From the NCBI GenBank assembly GCA_900469615.1, contig UBYA01000011.1:682001-746000 (forward strand): 64,000 nt of DNA, read 5' to 3'. The DNA comes from Hyphomicrobiales bacterium. Lineage in GTDB: Bacteria; Pseudomonadota; Alphaproteobacteria; Rhizobiales; Rhizobiaceae. Below are positions 50,971-59,994 of this stretch, one piece after another. Below the pieces are notes generated by a model, which was not told where the DNA came from, did not search any database, and was given only the letters and a program-made list of their open reading frames with translations. Numbering within the stretch: position 1 is the stretch's first letter; each line of letters starts with the position of its first letter. Both the position numbers and the translations under genes were made by a program.

Positions 50971-51228
50971 CGACCTGAACGATCCCATGGCTTTCATGCG
51001 CTCACGACGCTTCGCCTTTTCCACACCGTCATTGCATTGCCGTTTGTAGCAGAGCGGTTTCGCTTTTCCTCGACGCGCGAAGATGCTCTATCCGTTTGTT
51101 GCTGCGCAATTCCGAACGGAAAACCGCTATGCACTTTTCCCGGACTTGCTCTAGGACAATGGATGAGCACAATTGTCTTGTCCGCCGCTGGATGCAGCGT
51201 GCCGGCGGCAGAGGAGAGAGCAGGGCCC
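50971..51228. other. Intergenic region holding repeat copy C
   Basis: About 260 bp between TadG and the second amidase. It contains the repeat at 51052-51154 and, near its right end, the leader of the amidase gene. Open frames here are translated repeat sequence. Confidence 0.45.
51052..51154. repeat. ~100-bp intergenic repeat (copy C)
   Basis: One of the best copies: AGCGGTTTCGCTTTTCCTCG, GATGCTCTATCCGTTTGTT, GCAATTCCGAACGGAAAACC, GCACTTTTCCCGGACTTGCT. The CGGTTT and AAACCG blocks near the two ends can pair, so transcripts could fold. Same family as copies at 13908 and 54327. Confidence 0.6.
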
Positions 51229-52593
51229 ATGACACAGACACATCTCGGCAAGTCGATCGCGCAATTATCGGTGCTGATCCAATCCGGAAGTCTCGATCCG
51301 GTTGCGCTGGCCGAGGAGAGCCTGGATGCGATCCGGGCTTACGGGGATCAGGCGATCTTTACGCGGGTGCTGGAGACGCGTGCGAAAGAAGAGGCCGCCG
51401 CCTCGTCGAGACGGCTGCGGGAGGGGCGTTCGCGCGGGCTGCTGGATGGCATTCCCGTCGCCTGGAAGGATCTCTTCGCCATTGCCGGCCTGCCGACGAC
51501 GGCAGGGTCGATCGTGCTTGCGGACGCCGAACCGGCTCGGGATGATGCCGATGTCGTCAAGGCGCTGAAAGCGGCGGGCATGATTGCTGTCGGCCGGGTC
51601 AATATGAGCGAGTTCGCCTTTTCCGGCCTCGGCCTCAACCCGCATTACGGCACGCCGCTCAATCCCCTGGCCTCGGATGTCGCGCGAATTCCGGGCGGTT
51701 CGTCGTCCGGCTCCGCTGTCGCCGTCGCGGCAGGTCTCGTGCCGGTGTCGATCGGCACCGATACGGGCGGTTCGGTGCGCATACCATCCGCCTTCAACGG
51801 GCTTGTCGGCTACAAGGCGAGCCGCGGCCGCTACGGCATGGCCGGGGTCTTTCCGCTGGCAGGCAGCCTCGATTCGCTTGGCCCGTTATGCCGCAGCGTC
51901 CAGGATGCCATATGGGTCGATGCCGCGATGCGGGGACGTTTCTCCCCCGAGGCCGCGCGTGCCGAACCCGCCGGGCTTTCCGTCGTCGTGCCGACGAATG
52001 TCGTCATGGACGATGCCGAGGATGGCGTCGTTGCGGCGTTCGAGGCGACACTTTCCCGGTTGAGCGCGGTCGGCGTCAAGATACGGCGCGCAGCCTTTCC
52101 GGCCTTCGACCGGCTCTTTCAGGTGATGGCCGAATATGGGCCGCTCGTCACCGCCGAGGCTTTCGCGCTGCATCACCGGCGACTGGCCGGCCCGGAGGCC
52201 AAAGCCATGGACCGGCGCGTCGTTGCGCGCACGCGCCTGGGCGAGAGGACGACGCTGGTGGGCTATCTGGAAATACTCAAGGTACGCGAGCAGTTGATCG
52301 GCGAGGTTGCCGCGGCGCTCGGGCCGAACGAATTCGTCGCCTACCCGACGGTCGCCCATGTCGCGCCTGCGCTCGCGCCGCTGGAAGCCGACGACGAGCT
52401 GTTCGTGAAGATCAACGGCAGGACATTGCGCAATACCTTGATCGGCAATTTCCTCGATTGGTGCGGAGTGTCGTTACCTTGCGGCACCGGGGATGCCGGC
52501 ATGCCGGTGGGCTTTCTGCTGTCGGCTCCGAAAAACCACGACGAGCGCCTGCTGGGGGCTGCCCTGGCGCTCGAGGAGATCGTCGCCGGTTAG
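51229..52593 (+). CDS. Amidase signature-family hydrolase, second copy
   Basis: 454 aa. Catalytic Lys80 in PVAWKDLF, cis-Ser in GGSSSGS at residues 156-162 and nucleophile Ser182 in GTDTGGSVRIPS, all intact. The sequence pattern is nearer to GatA/AtzF-like amidases than the enzyme at 14006-15454. The start at 51229 (MTQTHLGKSI) follows the repeat and has a purine-rich GAGGAGAGAG leader; the frame is open back to 51037 only through repeat DNA. It converges on the MFS transporter gene. Substrate unknown. Confidence 0.9.
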   Translation: MTQTHLGKSIAQLSVLIQSGSLDPVALAEESLDAIRAYGDQAIFTRVLETRAKEEAAASSRRLREGRSRGLLDGIPVAWKDLFAIAGLPTTAGSIVLADAEPARDDADVVKALKAAGMIAVGRVNMSEFAFSGLGLNPHYGTPLNPLASDVARIPGGSSSGSAVAVAAGLVPVSIGTDTGGSVRIPSAFNGLVGYKASRGRYGMAGVFPLAGSLDSLGPLCRSVQDAIWVDAAMRGRFSPEAARAEPAGLSVVVPTNVVMDDAEDGVVAAFEATLSRLSAVGVKIRRAAFPAFDRLFQVMAEYGPLVTAEAFALHHRRLAGPEAKAMDRRVVARTRLGERTTLVGYLEILKVREQLIGEVAAALGPNEFVAYPTVAHVAPALAPLEADDELFVKINGRTLRNTLIGNFLDWCGVSLPCGTGDAGMPVGFLLSAPKNHDERLLGAALALEEIVAG

Positions 52594-52660
52594 CCCGGCT
52601 CTTTTTCTTTGTTTGTACGCGATTCCGGACGGCTAAGCGCGCCGTGATTTTTCGTTCCGT
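52594..52660. repeat. Partial intergenic repeat (copy F)
   Basis: Short piece with CTTTTTCTTTGTTTGTACGC followed by GATTCCGGACGGC, the central blocks of the same element. It lies directly after the amidase stop, between convergent genes. Confidence 0.4.
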
Positions 52661-52712
52661 CCCCACCCGTCTCGTTCAAGACCAGGGCGGGGACCGCAGG
52701 CTGTTTGCCCGT

Positions 52713-54038
52713 TCAATGCGTGCGGCTGACGCCGGCCGCAGGTTCGGCGTCGACGATCCAGCGGCGGTGCGAGCCGAGTGCCACGAGCAGTACCACCGAC
52801 AGGAAGCAGCAGCCGGCAAGGATGTAGAAGCCGATATCGCCATTGCCCGTCGCGGCGTCGACATAGGCCTTGATCTGCGGCGAGGCGAAGCTGCCGAGAT
52901 TGCCGAGCGAGACGATGAAGGCGATGCCGCTGGCCGCGCCGACGCCACCCAGATAGCGCGTCGGCAGGCTCCAGAAGACCGGCTGAGAAGAGGCTAATCC
53001 GGGAACCGCGATGCAGGCGGCAATGACCATAACCCAGGGGTTCATCGTCAGGCCGATCGTTCCAAGGGCGAGGGTGCCGACCGTCAGCATGGCGATGCAG
53101 ACAATCCGATGGTTGTCGTGCTTGTCGGCATAGACGGTAAAGAAGCGCGTCGCGAAAAGCGCGCAGAGCCAGGGCAGGCCGAGCAGCACGCCGACCCAGG
53201 TGTTGACGCCTCCGCCGAGCGCCTGAGCCAATCGTGCCGGCAGGTAGAAGGTGATCGGGCCGACGCCGATCTGGATGAACAGATAGATGCCGATGAAGGC
53301 CAGAACGCGCCAGTCCTTCAGCACGCTGAAGACGGAATGCTTGACCTCGGAAAGCTTGCCGCGCTCCTCCGCCTCGATGACGGCGTTCAGCGCGCTCTTC
53401 TCGTCGGCCGTCAGCCATTTCGCTTCGCCGGGACGGCTTGTGAGGAAGAAGAGGGCCAATATGCCGACGACCGTGGCCGCCAGTCCTTCGACGGCAAACA
53501 TCCATTGCCAGTTGGCAAGGCCGAAGACGTCGTGATGCGTGAGCAGCCAGCCGGAAAGCGGTGCGCCGATGACCAGCGACAAGGGAACGCCGAGATAGAA
53601 AAGGCCGGTTGCCCGTGCCCTTTGCTTGGCGGGGAACCAATAAGTCAGGTAAAGCAGGACGCCGGGATAGAAGCCGGCCTCGCAGACGCCGAGCAGGAAA
53701 CGGACGATGTAATAGCTCGTCGGCGTGTGGGCGAAGACCATGCAGGCCGAGACGATGCCCCAGGTAATCATGATCCGGCTCAGCCAGAGGCGTGCGCCGA
53801 CGCGCTGCATGATCAGGTTGCTCGGGACTTCGAAGGTGGCGTAGCCGAGATAGAGAATGCCGGCGCCCAAGGCATAGGCCGCGTCCGAAATGCCGGTATC
53901 GGCCTGATAGGCCGTCTTGGCGAAGCCGACGTTGGATCGGTCGAGAAAATTCAAGATCAGCATCAAGCCAAGGAAGGGCAGAAGGCGAATGGTCGCCTTG
54001 CGCACGGCGCTCCGCAGCGCCGGATTGTCGTCTGTCAT
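52713..54038 (-). CDS. MFS transporter, anion:cation symporter (ACS) family
   Basis: 441 aa with 12 predicted membrane segments. Conserved ACS landmarks: LGLMLILNFLDRSNVGFAKT in the first segment, GFYPGVLLYLTYWFPAKQRA in the fourth/fifth loop and FLTSRPGEAKWLTADEK in the central loop. The family imports organic anions such as phthalate, sugar acids, tartrate or hydroxyphenylacetate. The start at 54038 has a GGGAGGAGT ribosome site; the frame continues to 54368 only through non-family residues and repeat DNA. The substrate may be an aromatic or sugar acid (inference). Confidence 0.92.
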   Translation of the reverse strand: MTDDNPALRSAVRKATIRLLPFLGLMLILNFLDRSNVGFAKTAYQADTGISDAAYALGAGILYLGYATFEVPSNLIMQRVGARLWLSRIMITWGIVSACMVFAHTPTSYYIVRFLLGVCEAGFYPGVLLYLTYWFPAKQRARATGLFYLGVPLSLVIGAPLSGWLLTHHDVFGLANWQWMFAVEGLAATVVGILALFFLTSRPGEAKWLTADEKSALNAVIEAEERGKLSEVKHSVFSVLKDWRVLAFIGIYLFIQIGVGPITFYLPARLAQALGGGVNTWVGVLLGLPWLCALFATRFFTVYADKHDNHRIVCIAMLTVGTLALGTIGLTMNPWVMVIAACIAVPGLASSQPVFWSLPTRYLGGVGAASGIAFIVSLGNLGSFASPQIKAYVDAATGNGDIGFYILAGCCFLSVVLLVALGSHRRWIVDAEPAAGVSRTH

Positions 54039-54640
54039 ATTATACTCCTCCCGAAAGGCATCGGCATGCCGCGAGAGCATCGCGCGCAGGGCCGCCTCCG
54101 TCCTCAAACCGGATATGCATCCGGACATTGTCACGACGACCGCCAAAAAGCCGGTCGACTTCTTCCATATACGCAGATTATATTTATGTATGAAAAGGTC
54201 AATAGGGGCAAACGGCGGAAATGGAGCCGACGTCATGACGGCTCCTCCCGGCCCGGAACCGGCTCGGTGGTAGGCGCGGCAAATGAAATGAAGTGCGTTG
54301 TCGCGAAGGATCGATCCCGGTTGGCCTGGAGAGCTTCCGCCTTTCCTCGAATTGCGAAAACGCTCCATCCTTTTGTTTTTACGCCATTCCGAACGGAAAA
54401 CCGCTGCGCACGTTTCCTGGCATCGCTCCGGAATCCCGGCCGGCGCCGCCAGCTGTATCGCGGCATCCGACGAGAAATTTCCGCATTGCGATCCGCCGCC
54501 CGAACAGGGCCGCTGATCGGCTATGGAAACGAGGCCGCGTGCCGAACAGCCTGCAGCGCGGGAGCGTCGGCTGGTGGCGCGACGGCAGCCGTCGAGCGGT
54601 CAGGCGATTGCTTACGACGCTTCACCGCACCCGCACGCAT
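54039..54640. other. Intergenic region with repeat copy B, no gene
   Basis: About 600 bp between the MFS start and the aminotransferase stop. It holds the repeat at 54327-54432 and the MFS promoter region. Short frames at 54293-54925 on the plus strand are antisense or repeat translations. Confidence 0.45.
54327..54432. repeat. ~100-bp intergenic repeat (copy B)
   Basis: Closest match to copy A: GAGCTTCCGCCTTTCCTCGA, TTGCGAAAACGCTCCATCC, TTTTGTTTTTACGC, ATTCCGAACGGAAAACCGC, TGCGCACGTTTCCTGGCATC. Same orientation as copies A and C. Confidence 0.6.
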
Positions 54641-55831
54641 TCAAGCGAGGTAGGGGCCAATCCGTTCGGCGACGGACGCGACATCCTCGACACGCATGCC
54701 GGCCACATTGATTCTTCCGGAATCGGGCATGTAGATGCCGTGTTCGGCTCGCAGCCGGCGCGCATTTTCCGGAGAGATCGGAAGGAGGGAGAACATGCCT
54801 TCCTGGGAGCCGATGTTGGCAAGCTCCGGCCGGAACCGGCCGAACGCTTCGGCCGCCGCCCGGCGGATTTCCGTTATACGGATGCGCATTTCGTTGAGTT
54901 CTTCCACCCAGATCCGGCGACGTGACGGATCCTCAAGGATTGCCGCGACGATGGCAGCGCCGTGCGCCGGCGGCATGGAGTAGCTCGTGCGGGCATAGCT
55001 CGCCAGGTTGCCGACGCCCTTGTTCAACGATGCCTGCAGGTCTCCGAACAGATAGACAGCGCCGGTTCGCTCCCGATACAGCGAAAACGACTTGGAGCAG
55101 GAGACGGCAACCATGGCCTCGCCGACCGCCTCGATGACGCTCATCATGCCGGCCGCATCTTCGACCAGACCATGTCCGAGTCCCTGATAGGCGTTGTCGA
55201 ACAGCGGGACCAGTCCCTTGTCGGCGATGATCTCGGCAATATCTTGCCAGTTCTGCTGCGATAGCCCCGCGCCGGTCGGATTATGGCAACTTGCCTGCAG
55301 CAGCACCGCATCGCCTGGCGCTGCATTTTGCAAGGTCGTCAGCATTTCGTCGACAAGGGCGGTTTGTGTGCCGATGTCGAAGAAGCGATACGTTCCGATC
55401 TGGAGGCCGACTGCGGCAAAGATCGCCTGATGGTTGACCCATGTCGGCGTGCCGATCCAGATCTTGCGCCGCTTATCGAGGGCGAGCAGCTCTGCGGCCA
55501 GGCGCAGGGCGCCAGTGCCGCCCGGCGTCTGAATTCCGGCGACCGGCTTCCCGCCGTGGCGTTCGCCGAAGACTTCGAGCGCCAGCGCCCGCAGGAAAGC
55601 GGGGTCACCCTCCGGGCCGATATAGGATTTGGAGTCCTGGGTTTCCCAAAGATAGTGCTCGGCGGCCTTGACGGCTTTCATGACGGGAGTGCGGCCGGTT
55701 TCATCGCGATAGACGCCGACCCCGAGATCGACCTTTCCCGACCTCGGATCGGCCGCGAACTTCGCTATCAGTTCCAGCAACTGGTCCGGCTTCTGCTCCG
55801 CCAGGCTATCGAAAAGCGCCGTCTTGTTCAT
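54641..55831 (-). CDS. Aromatic/aspartate aminotransferase (TyrB-like, class I)
   Basis: 396-aa PLP enzyme of the aspartate/aromatic transaminase family. PLP-lysine is Lys247 in SCSKSFSLYRERTG; CHNPTGAGL (residues 182-190) and FDNAYQGLGHG (211-221) hold the Asn and Asp/Tyr that bind the cofactor. The overall pattern resembles E. coli TyrB, which acts on phenylalanine, tyrosine and aspartate. It lies downstream of the E1-E2 genes on the same strand, with 190 bp between, and near paa, which favours an aromatic amino acid substrate (inference). Confidence 0.92.
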   Translation of the reverse strand: MNKTALFDSLAEQKPDQLLELIAKFAADPRSGKVDLGVGVYRDETGRTPVMKAVKAAEHYLWETQDSKSYIGPEGDPAFLRALALEVFGERHGGKPVAGIQTPGGTGALRLAAELLALDKRRKIWIGTPTWVNHQAIFAAVGLQIGTYRFFDIGTQTALVDEMLTTLQNAAPGDAVLLQASCHNPTGAGLSQQNWQDIAEIIADKGLVPLFDNAYQGLGHGLVEDAAGMMSVIEAVGEAMVAVSCSKSFSLYRERTGAVYLFGDLQASLNKGVGNLASYARTSYSMPPAHGAAIVAAILEDPSRRRIWVEELNEMRIRITEIRRAAAEAFGRFRPELANIGSQEGMFSLLPISPENARRLRAEHGIYMPDSGRINVAGMRVEDVASVAERIGPYLA

Positions 55832-56022
55832 TGCTTCCTCCCATCATGTCTGTCCGCGACGAGCCGTTTCGCTCGGGTTCCGTCATTCAGGCGCGGATTG
55901 GACTTCTTCCAATGCCGCCCGCCGTCGCCTCCTTTCCGCCTTATTGCCCGGGGATGGGCATGGCAAGCATCGGCAAGGCCCTTGGTGTCGGCCGCTGGAG
56001 CGCCGAGGTGCTTCCTCCCCGT

Positions 56023-57237
56023 TCATTGGGGCCAGTCCTGCAGGACGCGCACGAATTCGCTCAGCCACGCGTTCGTCTGGTGGCCGTCCAGCGAGCGATG
56101 GTCGATCGTCAGCGATACATAGGCCATCGGGCGGATCTGGATCGTATCGACGCCATCGACCTCCCTGACCACGACCCGCTTTTCCAGTTTGCCGATGCCG
56201 AGAATGGCCGACTGCGGCTGGTTGATGATAATCGGAGATGCCAGCAGCGACCCGGAAACGCCATGGTTGGAGATGGTGAACGTTCCACCCTTCAGCTCGT
56301 CGGCCTTGAGGGTGTTGGAACGTGCCCTGTTCGTCAGATCCTGAAGTCGGGCGGCTATGTTCTCGAGCGAAAGATGCTGGGCCTGCCGGATTACCGGAGC
56401 GACCAGACCCCGATCGCCCAATGCGATCCCGATGCCGATGTCGACGTCCTCGAATATTTCAAGGCCGTCATCGTGCCACTGGCTGTTTACCTCCGGTACG
56501 ACCTTCATGGCCGCGACGGACGCCGCCACGAAATAGGCGGTATAGGACAGGTTCACGCCTTCGGCCTGCAGGCGGTCCCTGTGGCCTGTGCGATGGCGCA
56601 TGATCGCGGTGAAGTCCGCCTCGAAAACCGCCGTGACCTGAGGCGCCGTCGCCAGGGATTGGGCCATGTGCTTTGCGATGGCGAGCCGCATGGCCGAATG
56701 CGGTATGGTCCGCGATTTGCCATCGGCCGGGATTGCCGGGAGAGGCTGGTCGGCCGCCGGCTGCCGCGAGACGGACATCGATGGATACGATTTGCCGGTC
56801 TCGAAGGCGCGATCCATATCGGCGCGAGTGACCCGTCCGTCTCTGCCGCTGCCCTTCAGTGTGGCCGGATCGATCCCGTGTTCCGCGGCCGCCTTGCGAA
56901 CGGCAGGCGAGTAATAGCTGGAAGTCGCGGCCGGCTCAGGCGAAGCCGGCCGTTTCTCCGAGGGAGCGGAGGAGGCTTCGGCCGCAACGTTGGGAGCAAG
57001 GGCGATCATGCGTCCCAAAATCGCTCCCGGCGCTGTGTCGTCGCCGTCCTCCATGGCGATTTCGCTCAATATGCCGTCGCAAGGTGCCGCTATCTCCTGC
57101 GTGACCTTGTCGGTTTCCAGTTCGACCAGCGCATCGCCTTCTTTCACATGGTCGCCGATCTGCTTCAGCCAGTTCCGGACGACCGCTTTCGTGCCTTCCT
57201 GTTCGGTCGGAGCCATGATCTCGACGGTGTTCGTCAT
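56023..57237 (-). CDS. 2-oxoacid dehydrogenase E2, dihydrolipoyl acyltransferase
   Basis: 404 aa. N-terminal lipoyl domain with the lipoyl-lysine Lys44 in ELETDKVTQEI, a peripheral subunit-binding domain near 107-145 (SPAVRKAAAEHGIDPATLKG), and a C-terminal acyltransferase core ending in the catalytic DHRSLDGHQ. The start at 57237 (MTNTVEIMAP) lies 2 bp after the E1 stop. It passes acyl groups made by E1 to CoA. No E3 (lipoamide dehydrogenase) gene is adjacent, so E3 must be shared with another complex. Confidence 0.94.
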   Translation of the reverse strand: MTNTVEIMAPTEQEGTKAVVRNWLKQIGDHVKEGDALVELETDKVTQEIAAPCDGILSEIAMEDGDDTAPGAILGRMIALAPNVAAEASSAPSEKRPASPEPAATSSYYSPAVRKAAAEHGIDPATLKGSGRDGRVTRADMDRAFETGKSYPSMSVSRQPAADQPLPAIPADGKSRTIPHSAMRLAIAKHMAQSLATAPQVTAVFEADFTAIMRHRTGHRDRLQAEGVNLSYTAYFVAASVAAMKVVPEVNSQWHDDGLEIFEDVDIGIGIALGDRGLVAPVIRQAQHLSLENIAARLQDLTNRARSNTLKADELKGGTFTISNHGVSGSLLASPIIINQPQSAILGIGKLEKRVVVREVDGVDTIQIRPMAYVSLTIDHRSLDGHQTNAWLSEFVRVLQDWPQ

Positions 57238-57239
57238 CT

Positions 57240-59318
57240 TCAGAACTCCAGGATTTCGGCAATGCGCCTGGCGATCCGTTCCGTGGACGGCACGGCCCAG
57301 TCGAGAAGGGCGGGGTTGTGAGGGCTTGGAATATCCGGCATGGTCAGGCGGGAGACGGGGGCATCGAGGTCCGTGAATGCCTTGTCCGCGATCACGGCGG
57401 CAATTTCGGCTCCAAATCCGCCGGTCTCGAGATCCTCGTGAACGATGAGGCAGCGATGCGTCTTTGCAACCGACGCAAGCACCGTTTCCCGATCCCAGGG
57501 CATCAGCGTGCGAAGGTCGATGACGTCGGCGGAGATACCGTCGGCGGCCTCCTCGCACCGAGGCACCATGGCGCCCCAGGTGACGATGGTGATGTCGTTG
57601 CCGGTCCGCGTCAGCTTCGCCTTGCCGAAGGGCAGCGCGAAATCGTCGCCGGGATAGGAGCGGCGTGCCCATGCGTGATCGAGCATTGCCCTGTGCTCGA
57701 AGAAGATGACCGGATCGTTGCCGCGGATCGAGGTGCGCAGCAGGCCGACGGCATCTTCCGCATTCGAGGGGACGGCGACCTTCCAGCCGGGCTGGTGGAC
57801 GAAGGCCACTTCATTGGTCTGGCTGTGCCAGGGATCGCCGCATTTGAAGAAGCCGCCGGGCATGCGCACCACGACGGGAGCGGCGAAGCGGTTGTTGGTC
57901 CGCCAGCGGATGGTGCCGCAGTCGTTCAGCTGTTCGGTCGCGGGTTCCGCATATTTCCGGAACTGGATTTCGGGGATCGGGACGAGCCCGGCCAGCGCCA
58001 TGCCGACCGCGCGGCCGATGATGCCCTCCTCGGATAAAGAGGTATCGAAAACCCGCTCTTTGCCGAATTTTTCCTGCAGGCCGAGGGTGACGGCATGCAC
58101 GCCGCCTTTCGGACCGATATCCTCGCCGAAGATCACGACGCGCTCGTTGAGCGACATCTCGTGTTCGAGCGTTCTGCGGATAGCGGTGACCATGTTGATG
58201 CGCGGGCCTGCGGTCTCCGATTCAGCCGTCATTGCCGGCGGCACATATCCGGCGGGATGCTGGCCGCCCATGGTCTGCATGTCGCCGTCGAAGAATACAT
58301 GGCCGGTGATGGATGAGGGCTCGGAGACCGGCCGGTCCTCGGCCGCCGCCCGGGCACTTTCGGCCATTTCGCGCGCCTGGCTTTCGCAAGCCCGCCATTC
58401 CTCCGTCGTCATCACGGCGGGCACGAGGAAATCCTTCAGGCGCGGCAGCGGATCGCGCTCCCATTCGCGCCTCACCGTTTCCTCGCTCTTGTAGGTCTGC
58501 GTATCCTGAAAGCTGTGGCCTTCGAGGCGGGGAACCGTCAGGCGAAGGAGAGCGGGCTTGCGTTCATCGCGAACGAAGGAGACCGCATCCTGCACGAGGC
58601 GCGCGGTTTCGGCGGGATCGCAGCCGTCGCCATCGAAAATCGTAAGATTTCCCCAGCTTGCGAGGTTGGCCGCGATGTTCCCGCCCGGTGTCTGCGCCGT
58701 CGACGGAACGGAAATGCCGAAGCCGTTGTCCTCGATATAGAACAGCATCGGCAATGCCTGTGTCGTTGCCGCACTCAGCGCTGCCCAGAAGCCATTCGAG
58801 GCAACGGAGCCGTCGCCGCCGAGCGCGACGCCGATATCCCTTGCGTAATCCTGTCGTCCCAAAGCGGTGGCATAATATTTCATCGCCTGCGCCCAGCCGG
58901 CGGTCGGCGTGTATTGGGCGCCCACGCCGCCGCACATGGGAAGGGCCGAGGCGCCCGAAAGATTGGGATAGTTGAAGACGACGCCGATGTCCCGGCCGCC
59001 GGAGTAGCCGCCCGCCCGGCCCATGGCCGAGCCGAGGGCATCGACCGGGTCGACGCCGAGGGAAAGCAGCAGCGGCCGCGAGCGATAATAGCCGCATGTG
59101 GCATCGTGCCGGCCCGTCAGCTGCATTCCCAGAAGGATCTGCGCCATGTCGTGGCCGCGCGCGGAGAATTGATAGAGAACCTTCTTTTCGGGAACGAGGC
59201 GCGTCTCCTCCATTTCGTCGAGAGCTCGGGAAAGGTGGATGAGATAGGCCGCTTTGCGCCAGTCGATGCGCTCGTCCGGCAAGTTCCGCTCATGCTTTCT
59301 GACGGCTGGCTGGGCCAT
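57240..59318 (-). CDS. Fused E1 alpha-beta 2-oxoacid dehydrogenase
   Basis: 692 aa combining the E1 alpha half (about 1-340, with thiamine diphosphate motif GDGSVASNGFW...EDNGFG) and the beta half (about 365-692, with VVIFGEDIGPKGGVHAVTLG and EEGIIGRAVGMALAG). In many organisms these are two genes. The chosen start MAQPAVRKH at 59318 has an AGGAGGATC ribosome site; an ATG at 59396 adds 26 residues. It decarboxylates a branched-chain or aryl 2-oxoacid. Divergent Lrp regulator and neighbouring paa genes suggest phenylpyruvate; branched-chain 2-oxoacids are the main alternative. Confidence 0.93.
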   Translation of the reverse strand: MAQPAVRKHERNLPDERIDWRKAAYLIHLSRALDEMEETRLVPEKKVLYQFSARGHDMAQILLGMQLTGRHDATCGYYRSRPLLLSLGVDPVDALGSAMGRAGGYSGGRDIGVVFNYPNLSGASALPMCGGVGAQYTPTAGWAQAMKYYATALGRQDYARDIGVALGGDGSVASNGFWAALSAATTQALPMLFYIEDNGFGISVPSTAQTPGGNIAANLASWGNLTIFDGDGCDPAETARLVQDAVSFVRDERKPALLRLTVPRLEGHSFQDTQTYKSEETVRREWERDPLPRLKDFLVPAVMTTEEWRACESQAREMAESARAAAEDRPVSEPSSITGHVFFDGDMQTMGGQHPAGYVPPAMTAESETAGPRINMVTAIRRTLEHEMSLNERVVIFGEDIGPKGGVHAVTLGLQEKFGKERVFDTSLSEEGIIGRAVGMALAGLVPIPEIQFRKYAEPATEQLNDCGTIRWRTNNRFAAPVVVRMPGGFFKCGDPWHSQTNEVAFVHQPGWKVAVPSNAEDAVGLLRTSIRGNDPVIFFEHRAMLDHAWARRSYPGDDFALPFGKAKLTRTGNDITIVTWGAMVPRCEEAADGISADVIDLRTLMPWDRETVLASVAKTHRCLIVHEDLETGGFGAEIAAVIADKAFTDLDAPVSRLTMPDIPSPHNPALLDWAVPSTERIARRIAEILEF

Positions 59319-59436
59319 GTGATCCTCCTGCATGTGGCCCCACGATTCTAATTCAAACGCCCGCTCCATTCCTTTCAATTTCTCGGCTTTCATCATAGTA
59401 TTTGAATGGATGGTTTCATGATTGACGGATTTTTGA

Positions 59437-59916
59437 ATGGAAAATTTCGATCTTGATCATGTCGACAGAGCGATCCTTCGGGTGCTGCAGGAAGAGGGAG
59501 ACATCAGCCAGGCGGCGCTCGCCGAAAAGGTCGGCGCGTCGCCCGCTTCGTGCTGGCGAAGAATAAAGGCGCTGGAAAGCGCGGGCATGCTCGGCAGAAC
59601 GGTCCGCCTTGTCGATCCCGACAGGATCGGCAAGGGCCTGAATGTCTTCTGTCAGGTCAAGATGAAGACTCACGATCCCGCGACGCGACGCGATTTCGAG
59701 CAGTTCATCGCGAGCTATCGCGAGGTTCTTCAATGTTATTCCATGTCGGGAGAGTGGGATTATCTCATCCGCGCCGTCGTTGCCGACGTTCGGGAATATG
59801 AGGAGCTCCTGATGCGCGGTATCCTGACGCATGAAGCCGTGTTGAGCTCGTCGTCGCACTTCTCGCTGAAATGCGTCAAATACACGACCGCATTGCCGAC
59901 GAACGCGCCGCGATAG
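59437..59916 (+). CDS. Lrp/AsnC-family regulator divergent from E1-E2
   Basis: 159 aa. Helix-turn-helix near residues 8-50 (ISQAALAEKVGASPASCWRR), then the RAM ligand domain (VLQCYSMSGEWDYLIRAVVA). It starts 118 bp from the divergent E1 start, the arrangement seen for Pseudomonas BkdR and its dehydrogenase. It probably activates or represses the E1-E2-aminotransferase operon in response to an amino acid (inference). Confidence 0.91.
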   Translation: MENFDLDHVDRAILRVLQEEGDISQAALAEKVGASPASCWRRIKALESAGMLGRTVRLVDPDRIGKGLNVFCQVKMKTHDPATRRDFEQFIASYREVLQCYSMSGEWDYLIRAVVADVREYEELLMRGILTHEAVLSSSSHFSLKCVKYTTALPTNAPR

Positions 59917-59994
59917 CGATCCGTTGCCACCGCCAGGAAGCTGTTGCCTTGAACATCGCTGGCGTCTCACGCTAAGAGACCTGCAGGTTTGCAG

